A DNA stretch of 20,001 nt from Heterostelium multicystogenum (GCA_003667245.1 RCNN01000282.1:1-20001); one strand, 5' to 3'; shown: positions 1 to 9,210, numbered from the stretch's first letter. Notes: generated from the sequence alone by a model not told the origin. A program made the numbers and translations.

Positions 1-3000
1 AGATAAAGAAAATATCAACTGTCCCAGCTCATCGCCCCCACCCTTTGAGATAAACCAGCGATTGTCAGCGTGGTCTTGAAGATGTCTATCAACATGTTCC
101 TCCCGTTGACTCTACCGTGAGGTCTCACTGTTGTTCGAAGCGCAATACATCCCAACCTGATTAAAGACTTTCTCAGCTTCACAGATAGGACGATACACAA
201 AATCAAAGACTTTGGCAATGATTCTGGCGATCGTTAACCATCTATTGGAGCACCTACTCCACCAGATTAAACTTGGAAACAACTCTAAACAGCTGCAGAC
301 TTTGGTCATAAATATGCTACCCTATCTGCTTACATATCAGCACTCACTGAAAACACCAAGATCAAGCACAATGCGACTCACCTTGTTGGCATCGATCCAA
401 CAATCTAGACAACTATTTCATCACTTCTTCAATGGTCACTCTACCATCCAGGACTCACATTGGAAATCATATCCTGCTGTTTTGCTTCATGGCTGGATAA
501 TCAAGCCCGAGAAGAAGGACCAAAGGAAAAGAGCCAATTCCAGTCACAATATATATTGGAGCAGATCGAACAGGTTCATCTCGAATCAACAGCTTGCAGA
601 AACGATAACTACATACAAGAGCATTCCATTGGCTTATCATTTTGGACAGTCTTGCACAGCTACTACGACTATTCACTACTCAATTCAACAACTATGGAAA
701 GAAACATATAACCAACGATATGGTCACTGATACTCATGGCGCAGATGGCAGCAGCACCAACAGCAACATCAATATCAAGGCTTCAAAACAGACGAGAATC
801 ATCGAATTGCTTATTTCCGTAAACTCTCTTACTGTTCCTCAATGAAAAGAAGCAAATATAAACAGAATCTATGGACTCACACCCACTTCCTTACTTTGAA
901 GCACTGTCGAATCTCCTTCTACATTGGCATCACTTAACATTTTCTATCAAGACAAACGAACAGCAAGTTGCCTTTTTACAAACCAGCTAGAAACTGCCGT
1001 CAAAGCTGTACAGAACAACAAGAATGAACAAGTTGAGCATGGACTCTCCAAGCTACTCTCATCATTTACCAATATCAGCCATGTTATCATTGAAGATAAA
1101 ATTGGACAATCCTACACCAATATTGGTATCCCCATTGAAATCTGTAAGTACAAACAGTAGTACCTTACTACAGAAACCTACTAACTGTTCTTATTGACTT
1201 AGAACCACTCTGATGAGCTTATAACTACATACTTTCAACTTATTTATCGATCCGTCAAAGTGACAACTTATTGGAAAAGCTTAACAATACTTCATTTCAG
1301 GCAAAGCAAGATCTATCCAGACCAATAGGAATCTTGGCTGATGCATATTACAGAGCTTTGCTGTACATTTTAATGGACTACCATTTGGACAGGTTCCACT
1401 CATTGGAAACTATTCATCGATATATGGAAAGACTACTTTACTTTCCAATTGACTGAGGATGATGATATGCGTGATCCTATCTTTGTTGACAGATTGGCGT
1501 GCTTCACAAGCATTTGGCCAAATTCTGGACAACATGCAAATGACATCATTTGTAAACAAAGCTTGGATCTTTGATTGATACTCATATACCACTGCTTGTG
1601 GATCCAGTCCTCAACCTAATAGCTAAACAAAAGAGCAGAGAAAATCAAGCAATGAAAAAGACCAACAAGTCATGTCCTATCTCCTCATGGTATAACTCTA
1701 GCTACTCTCAACTACACTCGTACATTCATCGTCTAGCCATCGCAAGTGAGGAGCAAGGTATCAACGACTACAACTATCACCGTCAACACTTCCACTACTA
1801 CCAGCTCTACGAAGAACAACTTGAAGTGTCAAAGCTAATGGTGTATCTCTGTCAAAAGATCAAAAGAAAACAACAGCAACTCGGACTCAACTTCAGCTGC
1901 GTTCCAACAAACCATTATTTAAAATGTTGCTCTACAGAATCCACACACAGCTAAACTCTCTACTTACCTCATGCAGTAACAGTTTTGCCTCCCCGTTGTC
2001 TCTGTGTCCGAGCTACTGTTTCAATCACTAAACAAATGCTCGCCCACCGATATCAACAATGAGCTTTGCTACTTGGCTTCAATACTTCTGGAGACGATGT
2101 TTACCAACGACAAGTTGGACAGCCAGTGGAGCTTCTTACTTGAAAATATCTGCATCTGGTGTAACTACGCTTCGCAACAACAAATACAAAAGATATTGGC
2201 CAGAAATCATTTCACCAGCATTCCGCAACACTTGCTTCTCAATGGTGCTCACCAACTCCCAATTCTACGAACTCACTCCCACTTCGTCAGCAATTCCCCT
2301 CCACTCTCATACAAGAGGTAAGCAGCACAGTCAACTCCATCCTAACCAAGGCCAAGTCTTCAACAAAGAAATCTATCACTTCAATATTCAAGCAACTCAA
2401 TGATCTGCTTGACTCCCATTCGCACATCAAAGACGCCATCAAACAAATTACATCAACCTTGACAAACCTTTCACAAGAATCACTGGAGCTCGATTCACAA
2501 GCAGAAGAACAATGCAATAACCTTACTTATCTGCTCTCAATTATTCCAGCATTGAGCGCAAACTATATTGAACAAAAGTATATAATCGATATTGCTTTGA
2601 TGGCATTGGTCATTGAGACCATATTCGACAAGATAAATAATGGATCGGTGTCAAATATCGTCTACAACTGTCGACTCTCAAATAAGAAGCTGTTTAGATA
2701 CTGTTTGGAAAGAGATCAAGCTTGTATTGTCAAGCTCATTCCTTTAGATACTTGGATGGACTTGCTATTCAGCAAGAAAAACAGCAACATGGCGATTACT
2801 ACCGACTCAAAGAATCTATCTAAGCAATATAACAATGAGATTAAGTGTTTGGTTGGAAAGGAACTCTGGGAGAATCATACCGATGACTTTGCTAAGGTAT
2901 TCGAAAAGACCTATGAGAACTCAGGTGTGGCATCGATTGGTATCCTTCTCAAGTCCATTGTCGACAGTGTTGAAAATGGTGGATCCAGACATACAATACC

Positions 3001-4643
3001 CACAACCTTAGAAAAACTACTCGATAATAAGATCAATTCGCGACATTCTCAAGCAAATTGAAACCCTGGTTATAGGTGAACAGGACTGCTCCGATATCCT
3101 GGACTCCATCACTTACTACCTATGGCATTCAATTGCGAAATCAAAAACCAACATTGCTACTCGTGTGGAGCGTCAAGATATCCCAGAAGATACTGCCAAG
3201 TTGCCCTGAATCAAATCGCCAAATCAATCCATTCATTCGTATATAAACAGACCAAGGATAGCCTCGAAGGAAGCGTATCCATCGCAATGCAGTCTGCTTT
3301 GGTGTCGTTTATGGAGTTGAATGTCCGTGTCTCTACCAATCTTCTTCTCAACAAGCATATGAACCAAGACCAAAACTGCAAGTCTGATTGCTATGTTGAT
3401 CCATGGCCAGCTGCTATCCAAGCCAATCTCGTCTCGGTAAGCGTATCATGGCTTCAGTCGTCCACTTTTGGCCAACACAAATCAATCCGATCAATTTATC
3501 CCACTGCTATCAAGCATTCTTGAAAGTGACAGAGTCAACATTCATCGTGGCCAACTCATTGCCATCATCAATCAGCTGCTGAATGTTGGAGTGAATATTG
3601 CCCCAATTTCAGTGAGCAAACTCATCAATGCATGTGTCAAAACCATCGTACACTTCAGCATGCAATCTCTTGAACAGTGACAATGGAAAAGAAAACAAAT
3701 TGGTGCTCAACTCAACCATCATCCTTGTATCTAAACTGATCGATCACGTTTGGCGAACAGTCGCTCAAGCAAGAGTTCATTGCAAAACATTCTCTCGTCA
3801 GTCATGGTATTCGAAGGTGCATTCGTTTACTCACAGCCTCGCCCACTGACCAGCTACCAGACATCCGAAGACACATTCGACATGCTACCAATGGAAATTA
3901 TCTCACTTCAACAACAAAACAACTGCCACGACAAAGTCAAAGGTTTGCCATTGGACAACGAATCATACACAAACATCTGCAGATTGCTGTTCTTTGTCCA
4001 AAAGACAAGATCAAATAACTTTTTTAAACTGTGTCTCCATTCATTAGCAGTATAAGATGTAAGTACTCCAAGTTGTCTACCAAATCAACCTCATTTCTAA
4101 CAACTTCATGAATAATAGGTCTACTCTTTTGGTTTGGCAAATGATGATTTCAAACTAGATGAAAGATGTGCAAGAGCATTGTCACGTCTGCTAGAGGAAT
4201 TCAGTAAACATAAAGAAGTAAAGAGCTATCTGCACCACATTATTTTGGACTACATTAGAATTCTTGCATACCAGCCACAAACAAAGTTTAACAGTCAACA
4301 ACTCCAACAACAAAGCAAACAAGAACTCCAACAGCAAACTAATAATTTCAAACCAGTTCAATATTACCTAACGACTGAGATAAGAAAGTCACTACAACCC
4401 GGTTTAATAGCTGTATTTTCAAATATAGAAAGACAACGTATGTAATAATATTACTTGCTATAAAGATCTTATCAGCCCACTAACTTAATCCCACTACCAC
4501 CAAACTGTTTTTATTATTGGTTGTTATTGTTCAACGAAATATATAGTCAAGAAGAATTATTCAAAACATTGGATGATGAATCCAAGAGCCATTTCAAGAC
4601 ATTATACGAATTACAACAAAGTGATAAATATATTGGTAAATAA
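1..4643 (+). CDS. urb2: Urb2/Npa2-like ribosome biogenesis protein, 5'-partial, frame broken repeatedly
   Basis: Coding sequence is readable almost continuously, but in pieces lying in all three forward frames (for example about 212-450, 457-640, 642-845, 989-1143, 1571-1954, 2004-2290, 2300-3061, 3065-3208, 3200-3523, 3750-4049). At least a dozen single-base frame changes separate them. The C-terminal exons (4119-4437 and 4552-4643) carry the recognisable part: CARALSRLLEEFSKHK, a DYIRIL helix, LTTEIRKSLQPGLIAVF, then LDDESKSHFKTLYE and a final KYIGK. This order matches the Urb2/Npa2 C-terminal domain of nucleolar factors that process 27S pre-rRNA for the large subunit. The rest is Leu-rich helical sequence, as expected for a solenoid, with Gln runs near 4300. 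About 1,450 codons are present; the family is often about 1,200-1,500 residues, so little may be missing upstream. No start codon can be assigned. The TAA at 4641-4643 overlaps an AATAAA signal (4639-4644). Domain identity is fairly good; the frame changes look like sequence errors. Confidence 0.6.
1144..1202 (+). other. intron in the Urb2-like gene
   Basis: Starts GTAAGT and ends TTGACTTAG, 59 bp, with a T-rich 3' part. Coding sequence resumes at 1203 (reads N-H-S-D-E-L). The phase on the left side does not fit exactly. A one-base error in the CCCC run just upstream would fix it. Confidence 0.55.
4050..4118 (+). other. intron in the Urb2-like gene
   Basis: The acceptor is AATAATAG (AG at 4117-4118), and the exon resumes in phase 0 with V-Y-S-F-G-L-A-N-D-D. 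Two donors are possible. GTATAA at 4050 keeps the frame (H-S-L-A joined to V-Y-S-F). The better consensus, GTAAGT at 4059, would leave an in-frame TAA at 4053-4055. I prefer 4050, though another small sequence error could restore the use of 4059. Confidence 0.55.
4438..4551 (+). other. last intron of the Urb2-like gene
   Basis: Donor GTATGT at 4438, acceptor AG at 4550-4551, 114 bp, T-rich. Splicing after the first base of a codon creates Q (C plus AA) and continues E-L-F-K-T-L-D-D-E-S to the stop at 4641. Both the frame and the C-terminal domain are preserved. Confidence 0.65.
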
Positions 4644-5111
4644 AAGAAGTACGTACTACTTTGGGTTTAATCCATTAGCATGTATAATTACTGTTCTTTC
4701 CTTTGTTGCTCTTATTGTATTATTGGTTGTTGGTTGGCTGGAAGTTCGTCTCGTTTTTTAATTTTCAATTTTTCAAATTAAATTTAATTTTTTTTAATTT
4801 TTCAATTTGGTGTGGGGGATTGGTGCTACTGTGACCTCGCAGGAATGGTCAGTGGTGGTATGCTGAAACGAGAGTTGATTCAAGTGTAAGAGAGGTTCCT
4901 CATCAGACTCATCCTACGTCCTAAGTCACAATGGTATGAAGAGATAATAACAGATAATACATCCATCATCTACATCTATCACTCTTTCTCAATACAAGCG
5001 GCAGCACACAGGTTAGAAGATAGTGATAGTTGAAGTGATAGCGAAGTGTTGATGTTGTAAAGAAAGTAAAGTTAAGAATAATTGACTGATATAGATCTTC
5101 CTTACTCTATC
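4644..5111. other. spacer / 5' region of eL20 with a GC-richer island
   Basis: The first 160 bases are AT-rich with T runs, as in dictyostelid promoters. From about 4809 to 4930 the base composition becomes nearly balanced. In this island, 4825-4836 can pair with 4847-4859: a 12-bp stem with one bulged G and several G-U pairs, over a 10-base loop. It may be the 5' leader of the ribosomal protein gene or a small structured RNA. An ATG at 4931-4933, followed directly by GTATGA, could be the true first codon of eL20 placed before a first intron. No other gene is visible. Confidence 0.4.
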
Positions 5112-5716
5112 ATGTATAGCCTATTCACGAATTTCCAGGTTGTTGGTCGTCACGTACCAACTGAAAGAGAAGCTCACCCAAAGCTTTTCAGAATGAGACT
5201 CTTCGCTAAGACCTCAGTCCACGCCAAGAGCAGATTCTGGTATTTCTTGTCAAAGATCCAAAAGATGAAGAAGGCTACCGGTGAGATCCTCAACGTCACT
5301 GAAGTAAGTTGAAAAGAGAAGGCAAATACAGAGAATAGAGATTAACATAAATTATCACAGATCTTCGAAGAGAAGCCATTGCAAGTCAAGAACTTTGGTA
5401 TTTCATCAGATACAACTCACGTAGTGGTACCCACAACATCTACAAGGAGTACAGAGACACCACCCGTGTTGGTGCTGTTGCTCAAATGTACGACGAGATG
5501 GCCTCCCGTCACTCTGCTCGTGAGAAGACCATCCACATCATTGAGATTAAGGAAATCAAGGCTGCCCAAGCCCGTCGTGCTAACACCAAGCAATTCCACG
5601 ATGCTCAAATCAGATTCCCACTTACTCACCGTGTCCCAAGAAAGTTAGCTCAATTCAAGTCAACCTTCAAGGCCACCAAACCAAAGACTTCTAAATTGAC
5701 ATTGGCTATAATATGA
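5112..5716 (+). CDS. rpl18a: 60S ribosomal protein eL20 (L18a)
   Basis: Structural protein of the large ribosomal subunit, cytosolic. Family hallmarks run in order: [95 protein letters not shown]. Allowing for the intron at 5304-5360 and one missing base, the product is about 182 residues, the usual size. The frame breaks at about 5401-5408. N-F-G-I is read in one frame, and [10 protein letters not shown] follows in another, next to a TTT run; one lost base explains it. Start: ATG 5112 opens the exon frame without further changes. Alternatively ATG 4931 is spliced by a GTATGA...TATAG intron (4934-5119) to an exon reading P-I-H-E-F then Q-V-V-G-R; this needs one extra base near 5135. An AATAAA follows at 5727-5732. 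Confidence 0.9.
5304..5360 (+). other. intron in the eL20 gene
   Basis: 57 bp, GTAAGT to TATCACAG, phase 0, between N-V-T-E and I-F-E-E-K-P-L. Both flanks match the protein family. Confidence 0.85.
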
Positions 5717-6270
5717 CTTATGGATAAATAAAAAAATTAAAAAAAACATAAATACTATCTATTCAATTGATCTCTGATTACTTCCAACACAATACACAAA
5801 AGTACATTCAACGACTTCTTACAAGGCTATAGAGTATATACTAGCTTGTTTTTAGTAACCTTTAAATCATTAAATATTGCTTATGTTAATAATCAATTGC
5901 TTTAAACAAGATTTAGTTCTAGAAATATTTAATCTATTATTATCTGTTTAAATTATAACCCAGAAGTCATTTGCTAATAATAACAACGGTTAACTTGTCA
6001 TTTTAGATTAATGTTCTGGTGTTTTTTGTAAAATCATTTCACACTCTTCTTCCAAATTTGGAAAAGGTGTGAGTGATTCCAGAACTTTTATTTTTTACAA
6101 CAACCCTGAATTATAAATATGCATTTTTGAACATGAGATTTATAATCAAAACAAATAAAAATAAATAATAATATATTTATAAATAGAAATAAAATATCTA
6201 TACTACAGTAATATATATAAAGTTAAAATTAATATCTCACTTTATAAATCCAAATAAATAAAAGAATAAA
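5717..6270. other. AT-rich spacer between eL20 and the reductase
   Basis: Holds the eL20 poly(A) signal (5727-5732) and the hairpin at 6013-6085. The last 180 bases, rich in A/T runs, are the likely promoter and leader of the reductase. I saw no coding sequence. Confidence 0.6.
6013..6085. repeat. long imperfect hairpin, possible small-RNA precursor
   Basis: GTTCTGG (6013-6019) pairs perfectly with CCAGAAC (6079-6085). Inside it, 6032-6053 pairs with 6060-6078 with only three single-base bulges (6037, 6045, 6049) and one G-U pair. The loop is AAATTT. About 26 base pairs form in total, with one 12-base bulge (6020-6031) on the left arm only. The fold is far more regular than the surrounding AT-rich spacer. 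It could be a microRNA-like precursor, a small inverted-repeat element or a leader structure of the downstream gene; the sequence does not decide which. Confidence 0.5.
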
Positions 6271-7074
6271 ATGTCATCAAATTTAAATATTAAAGAAAAT
6301 AATAGCAATGTTAAAACCATTGGTTTGATTGTCGGATCAGTACGAAGCAGTAGATTGGGTGAATCCATTGCTAATTGGTATGCTGATATTTCTGGTCTTT
6401 CACAATTATCAGAAGTCAAATTCGAGTTGATAGATTTAAAAGAATGGAATCTTCCCCAATATGATGGAATGCCTCCAATGATGTTAGGAGGAAAAGATAT
6501 CAACTAACAGAAACCGAAAGATGGTCAGAAAAGATAAAGTCACTTGATGCATTTGTATTCTTTACACCAGAGTATAATGGAGCAATTCCAGCACCACTCA
6601 AGAATGCAATCGATCATCTCTATGTCGAATGGAGTGAGAAGCCAGCTGCCATCGTCAGCTATAGTTTCTATGATGGAGGAAAAGATGCATCCGCCAATCT
6701 TTCAAAATGTCTTGACAAAGTGGCTTAAGATGAAAATCATTCCAACCAAGCCACAGTTAATCCTAAAGAAAGATATGTATAATGAAGTAGGACAAATCAA
6801 AGATATCGATACACTCTTCTCCGACAATGTGCAATCTGTAAAACTATCAATTGAACAACTGGTCAACACAATATTCAACAGAAACATCGATCAAGAGACC
6901 AAGTTAACGCCAAAGCTTAAGGAAGAAACAAAACAAGAGCAAGAGAAAGAGAAAGAGAAACCTAGCAAAGTGGTAGCAGATGAACAACAATCAAAGAATG
7001 TCCAAGAGAAACAAAATACTAAGAAGAACAAGAGAAGAATCAACATTTTTTCAAAGCTCTTAAGACTTCATTAA
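6271..7074 (+). CDS. NADPH-dependent FMN reductase-like flavoprotein, two frame breaks
   Basis: Flavodoxin-fold oxidoreductase that uses NAD(P)H to reduce FMN or a related acceptor; probably cytosolic, with no signal peptide. ATG 6271 follows an A-rich leader. The N-terminal strand and phosphate loop read K-T-I-G-L-I-V-G-S-V-R-S-S-R-L-G-E-S. The family hallmark T-P-E-Y-N-G-A-I-P-A-P-L-K-N-A-I-D-H-L lies at about 6571-6627. The frame changes at about 6500-6506 (a lost A beside AA would restore it) and again at about 6710-6730, after S-K-C-L-D-K-V. The third piece, with K-I-I-P-T-K-P-Q and K-D-I-D-T-like helix sequence, runs to the TAA at 7072-7074. The last 60 or so residues are Lys/Glu/Gln-rich and end K-K-N-K-R-R-I-N-I-F. 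The usual core is about 180-200 residues, so this tail is extra. Whether the breaks are errors or decay is open; I favour errors. Poly(A) signal AATAAA at 7092-7097. Confidence 0.75.
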
Positions 7075-7234
7075 ACAAACAACAGACATAAAATAAATAA
7101 ACAAACCGATAGCAAATTGTATATAGATAAATTTAAGGTTTTACAAATTCATCTTAATTCTTAAGTCATGATTAAATACAAAGATTTGAGATGGTTAAGT
7201 ATCTCTTATTGAATTCCCTAATAATTTTTTCTTA

Positions 7235-7616
7235 TTACAATCTATAGAAAGCTAGGATATCAAATCAATTCCGATGACAATTAAAGTATTTAGTAGCAAT
7301 TATATTTAATAAAGTTTTTACTGAAATACATTTATTTTCTATAAGAGAGTTTAATTTGAAAAAGATTCCAAGGTACAGAAAATGATGTTTTCACGGGAGA
7401 ATTGGGTTCCATATTACTGATAAATCTCTGAATGGTATATATTCATTTTTTTTTCCCCACTAAAATACAAAATAAATGTAAGTTAAATATAGAAAAATTA
7501 TAATTTATAACTTACCTGTTTCTCTCACTTCTTCCTAAGGTCGTAACACACGATGATTTTCGGTACCCAATGTGTTGTCAAATTAAAATCAATCTTTTTT
7601 ACAGAATAAAATTCAT
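7235..7616 (-). pseudogene. minus-strand gene relic with an intact intron, unknown family
   Basis: Read on the minus strand, exon 1 runs from about 7616 to 7516. It encodes roughly F-Y-S-V-K-K-I-D-F-N-L, then H-W-V-P-K-I-I-V-C-Y-D-L-R-K-K. A CAG|GTAAGT donor at 7515 and a TTTTAG acceptor at 7460 bound a 56-bp AT-rich intron of typical dictyostelid length. Exon 2 (7459-7235) continues in the same phase: G-K-K-N-E-Y-I-P-F-R-D-L-S-V-I-W-N-P. In-frame TGA codons lie at 7525-7527, 7391-7393 and 7265-7267; the final TAA is at 7235-7237. The ATG at 7614-7616 needs one indel to join the frame. In DNA this AT-rich, chance would give about one stop per 12 codons, against three internal stops in about 108 codons here. 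I do not recognise the family. A relic fits best; a chance frame is possible. Confidence 0.4.
7460..7515 (-). other. intron of the minus-strand relic
   Basis: 56 bp; donor GTAAGT directly after CAG, acceptor TTTTGTATTTTAG, phase 0. It is much more AT-rich than the flanks. Because GTAAGTTA and TAACTTAC form an inverted repeat (7478-7485 and 7508-7515), a GTAAGT also occurs on the plus strand. No suitable plus-strand acceptor and reading frame go with it. Confidence 0.4.
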
Positions 7617-7688
7617 ATTAATTTAAAACAAGTATCAAGTTTCTTGATTAACTTTAATTATTTAATTTTTAAAATGGTAAAATTATGA

Positions 7689-8354
7689 CATATCTTTAAT
7701 AGTTTAACTAAAAACATCATTATTTTATCTTTGGTATTTCTTACAAAACTAACTATAGATATGATGAATTCTTTAAATCATGATCATTTGAATTTTTACT
7801 TCTAAAGAGATGAATTTAATAGACTCTTTAAATCTTCTTACTTGCGAAATAAGAGATTTCAAAACATCAAAGTCATTCATAAATCTCATGGATGTATATT
7901 AACATGTGATTGGTATGATCTTGCTTGTTTCCCTCCTCACTTGCTTATAAAATACAATTTCACCGATAGATATGCAACACATTAAGAAATCCAGCTACAA
8001 ATAGTAGTAATAATAGCATTCTTTAAGTCTTGTTATGAAAATACTTCAAATCTATTTTTGCAAGATGCATATACTAGTGATGATGTTGTAAACAATCCTA
8101 AAGACAGGCTTACTTTTATTTTGATCGTTGAGAATATCATGGTTTTAGCATAGCCATCAAATAGTTTCAATATTAATGAGTGTTACATCTCAATGTTAGT
8201 AATATTATTAGTCAACTCAATATTGCCTAAGATATTAATCAATCAATCAATCAAATTTTATTTCTTTAAACGATCAAAATCAACATGCTTGCACTCCTCA
8301 TCATTTCTCTTTTTATTGTATGTTAAAGAGATAATGAGGTTTTTTTGCCACTAG
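7689..8354 (+). pseudogene. plus-strand gene relic, one frame with three stops
   Basis: A single frame (codons starting at multiples of three) runs from 7689 to the TAG at 8352-8354, with only three internal stops: TAA 7803, TAA 7983 and TAG 8151. The best protein-like stretch follows the first stop: R-D-E-F-N-R-L-F-K-S-S-Y-L-R-N-K-R-F-Q, then C-D-W-Y-D-L-A, then K-S-C-Y-E-N-T-S-N-L-F and D-R-L-T-F-I-L. By base composition this AT-rich DNA should have about 18 stops in 221 codons. The opening L-F-K...Y-L-R-N pattern faintly recalls large dictyostelid-specific families with F-box or ankyrin-like repeats. That is an impression, not an assignment. An AATC repeat lies inside it. The base composition is close to that of the spacer, so it is old, or coding only by chance. 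Confidence 0.4.
8237..8254. repeat. AATC tetranucleotide repeat
   Basis: Four perfect AATC units followed by AA, inside the plus-strand relic. Simple sequence, no function implied. Confidence 0.8.
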
Positions 8355-9108
8355 TAGTGGAGTGGTTTAAAATAATAGAATTAATTAATATGATGGATTT
8401 ACCGATGGTTCATTATCGGCCCCACCCACTCATTGTCGTCACATCTCGAAGTTAGTTGAGTGGATCTTCTTGTTGTTGAATTTCTTGGAAGTCGATGGTT
8501 GTCAAAAACAACACCAACAAATAGAATGAAATGGAATGCGTTCTTTTCATTTGTAAAAAAGTGTGTTTGCATTCTTTTTTTAGTTTTACAAAACAATAGA
8601 AGAGGTATGTAAATGTGCTGTCAAAAACCGTGATTCTCTTGCTTTTTTTTTTTGTCAACCTCATATGCAACTATTAGAAAGTTGCAAAATTTCACGCGAC
8701 ACTTAATCTAGCATCTGGCTACCAGTCATCCAATGGAATCTAAATAAACATTTTAAACTATTGTAAATTTAAGTTTAAAAACAACATCGAATCGATTTGA
8801 TTATATTATTTAAATTTACTTTAATAAACAAATATATAATAATAGCATATATATATATATTATCTATCTTTAAAATATAATATATATTTTATTTTAAATT
8901 AAACGACTGTTCTATAAAAGGAACTTGTAGTTGTAACTTTAATATATATTTTTTTTTTTGCAAAAGGTCTTATTATTATTTTGTCATTATCTATAAATCG
9001 CAAATTTAAGCACCCTGTTCTTCACTACACCAACACACCCAAATTTGTTTTTATTTTGTTTTTTGTTTTTTGTTTTCGTCGGCATATATATTTAAATCTC
9101 AACACCAA
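8355..9108. other. AT-rich intergenic DNA with one GC-richer island
   Basis: The stretch 8401-8470 is clearly less AT-rich than its surroundings. It can form CCGAT/ATCGG (8402-8406 with 8415-8419) and CCACTCA/TGAGTGG (8426-8432 with 8457-8463). The palindrome CCACTA-G-TAGTGG lies just before it, at 8348-8360. Beyond that are TA repeats near 8850 and T runs near 8645 and 8947. I saw no supportable gene. Confidence 0.4.
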
Positions 9109-9123
9109 TAACTTTAAAAGTTA
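9109..9123. promoter_or_regulatory. palindrome upstream of the ABC transporter
   Basis: TAACTTT, one spacer base, then AAAGTTA: seven perfectly paired bases per arm. It shares TAACTTT with the hairpin at 9289-9311. Candidate protein-binding site; role not shown. Confidence 0.3.
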
Positions 9124-9180
9124 AATCTCTTCTTAATATCTATTTCTATATATATATATATAATTTATATATTTGTTAAA

Positions 9181-9210
9181 TTAGTTTATCAATCAAATTT
9201 GATAAACTAA
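9181..9210. promoter_or_regulatory. perfect 12-bp hairpin upstream of the ABC transporter
   Basis: TTAGTTTATCAA (9181-9192), six-base loop, TTGATAAACTAA (9199-9210). It lies about 160 bases before the ATG, so it is in the promoter or the 5' leader. Confidence 0.4.

Noticed and set aside
4573..4761. Small ORF with a hydrophobic end on the plus strand
   Set aside because: It overlaps the last Urb2 exon in another frame and then runs into AT-rich spacer. The hydrophobic stretch comes from T-rich DNA.
5082..5111. Start of eL20 at 5082
   Set aside because: The codon there is TTG, not ATG. The first ATG in that frame is at 5112, and a spliced start at 4931 is also possible.
7478..7496. GTAAGT to ATATAG as a plus-strand intron
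   Set aside because: Far too short to be spliced, and no coding frame on either side. The GTAAGT on the opposite strand fits much better.
7535..7550. Resemblance of CTAAGGTCGTAACA to the 3' end of small-subunit rRNA
   Set aside because: The match is short and does not extend to either side. It lies in exon 1 of the minus-strand relic.
8399..8670. Two overlapping minus-strand ORFs of 65 and 72 codons
   Set aside because: No recognisable motif, poor start context, and much of the length comes from low-complexity A/T runs. Not enough to call a gene.
8850..9175. TA repeats and T runs as a centromere, origin or mobile element
   Set aside because: Such tracts are ordinary in dictyostelid spacers. 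There are no terminal repeats, target duplications or transposase.
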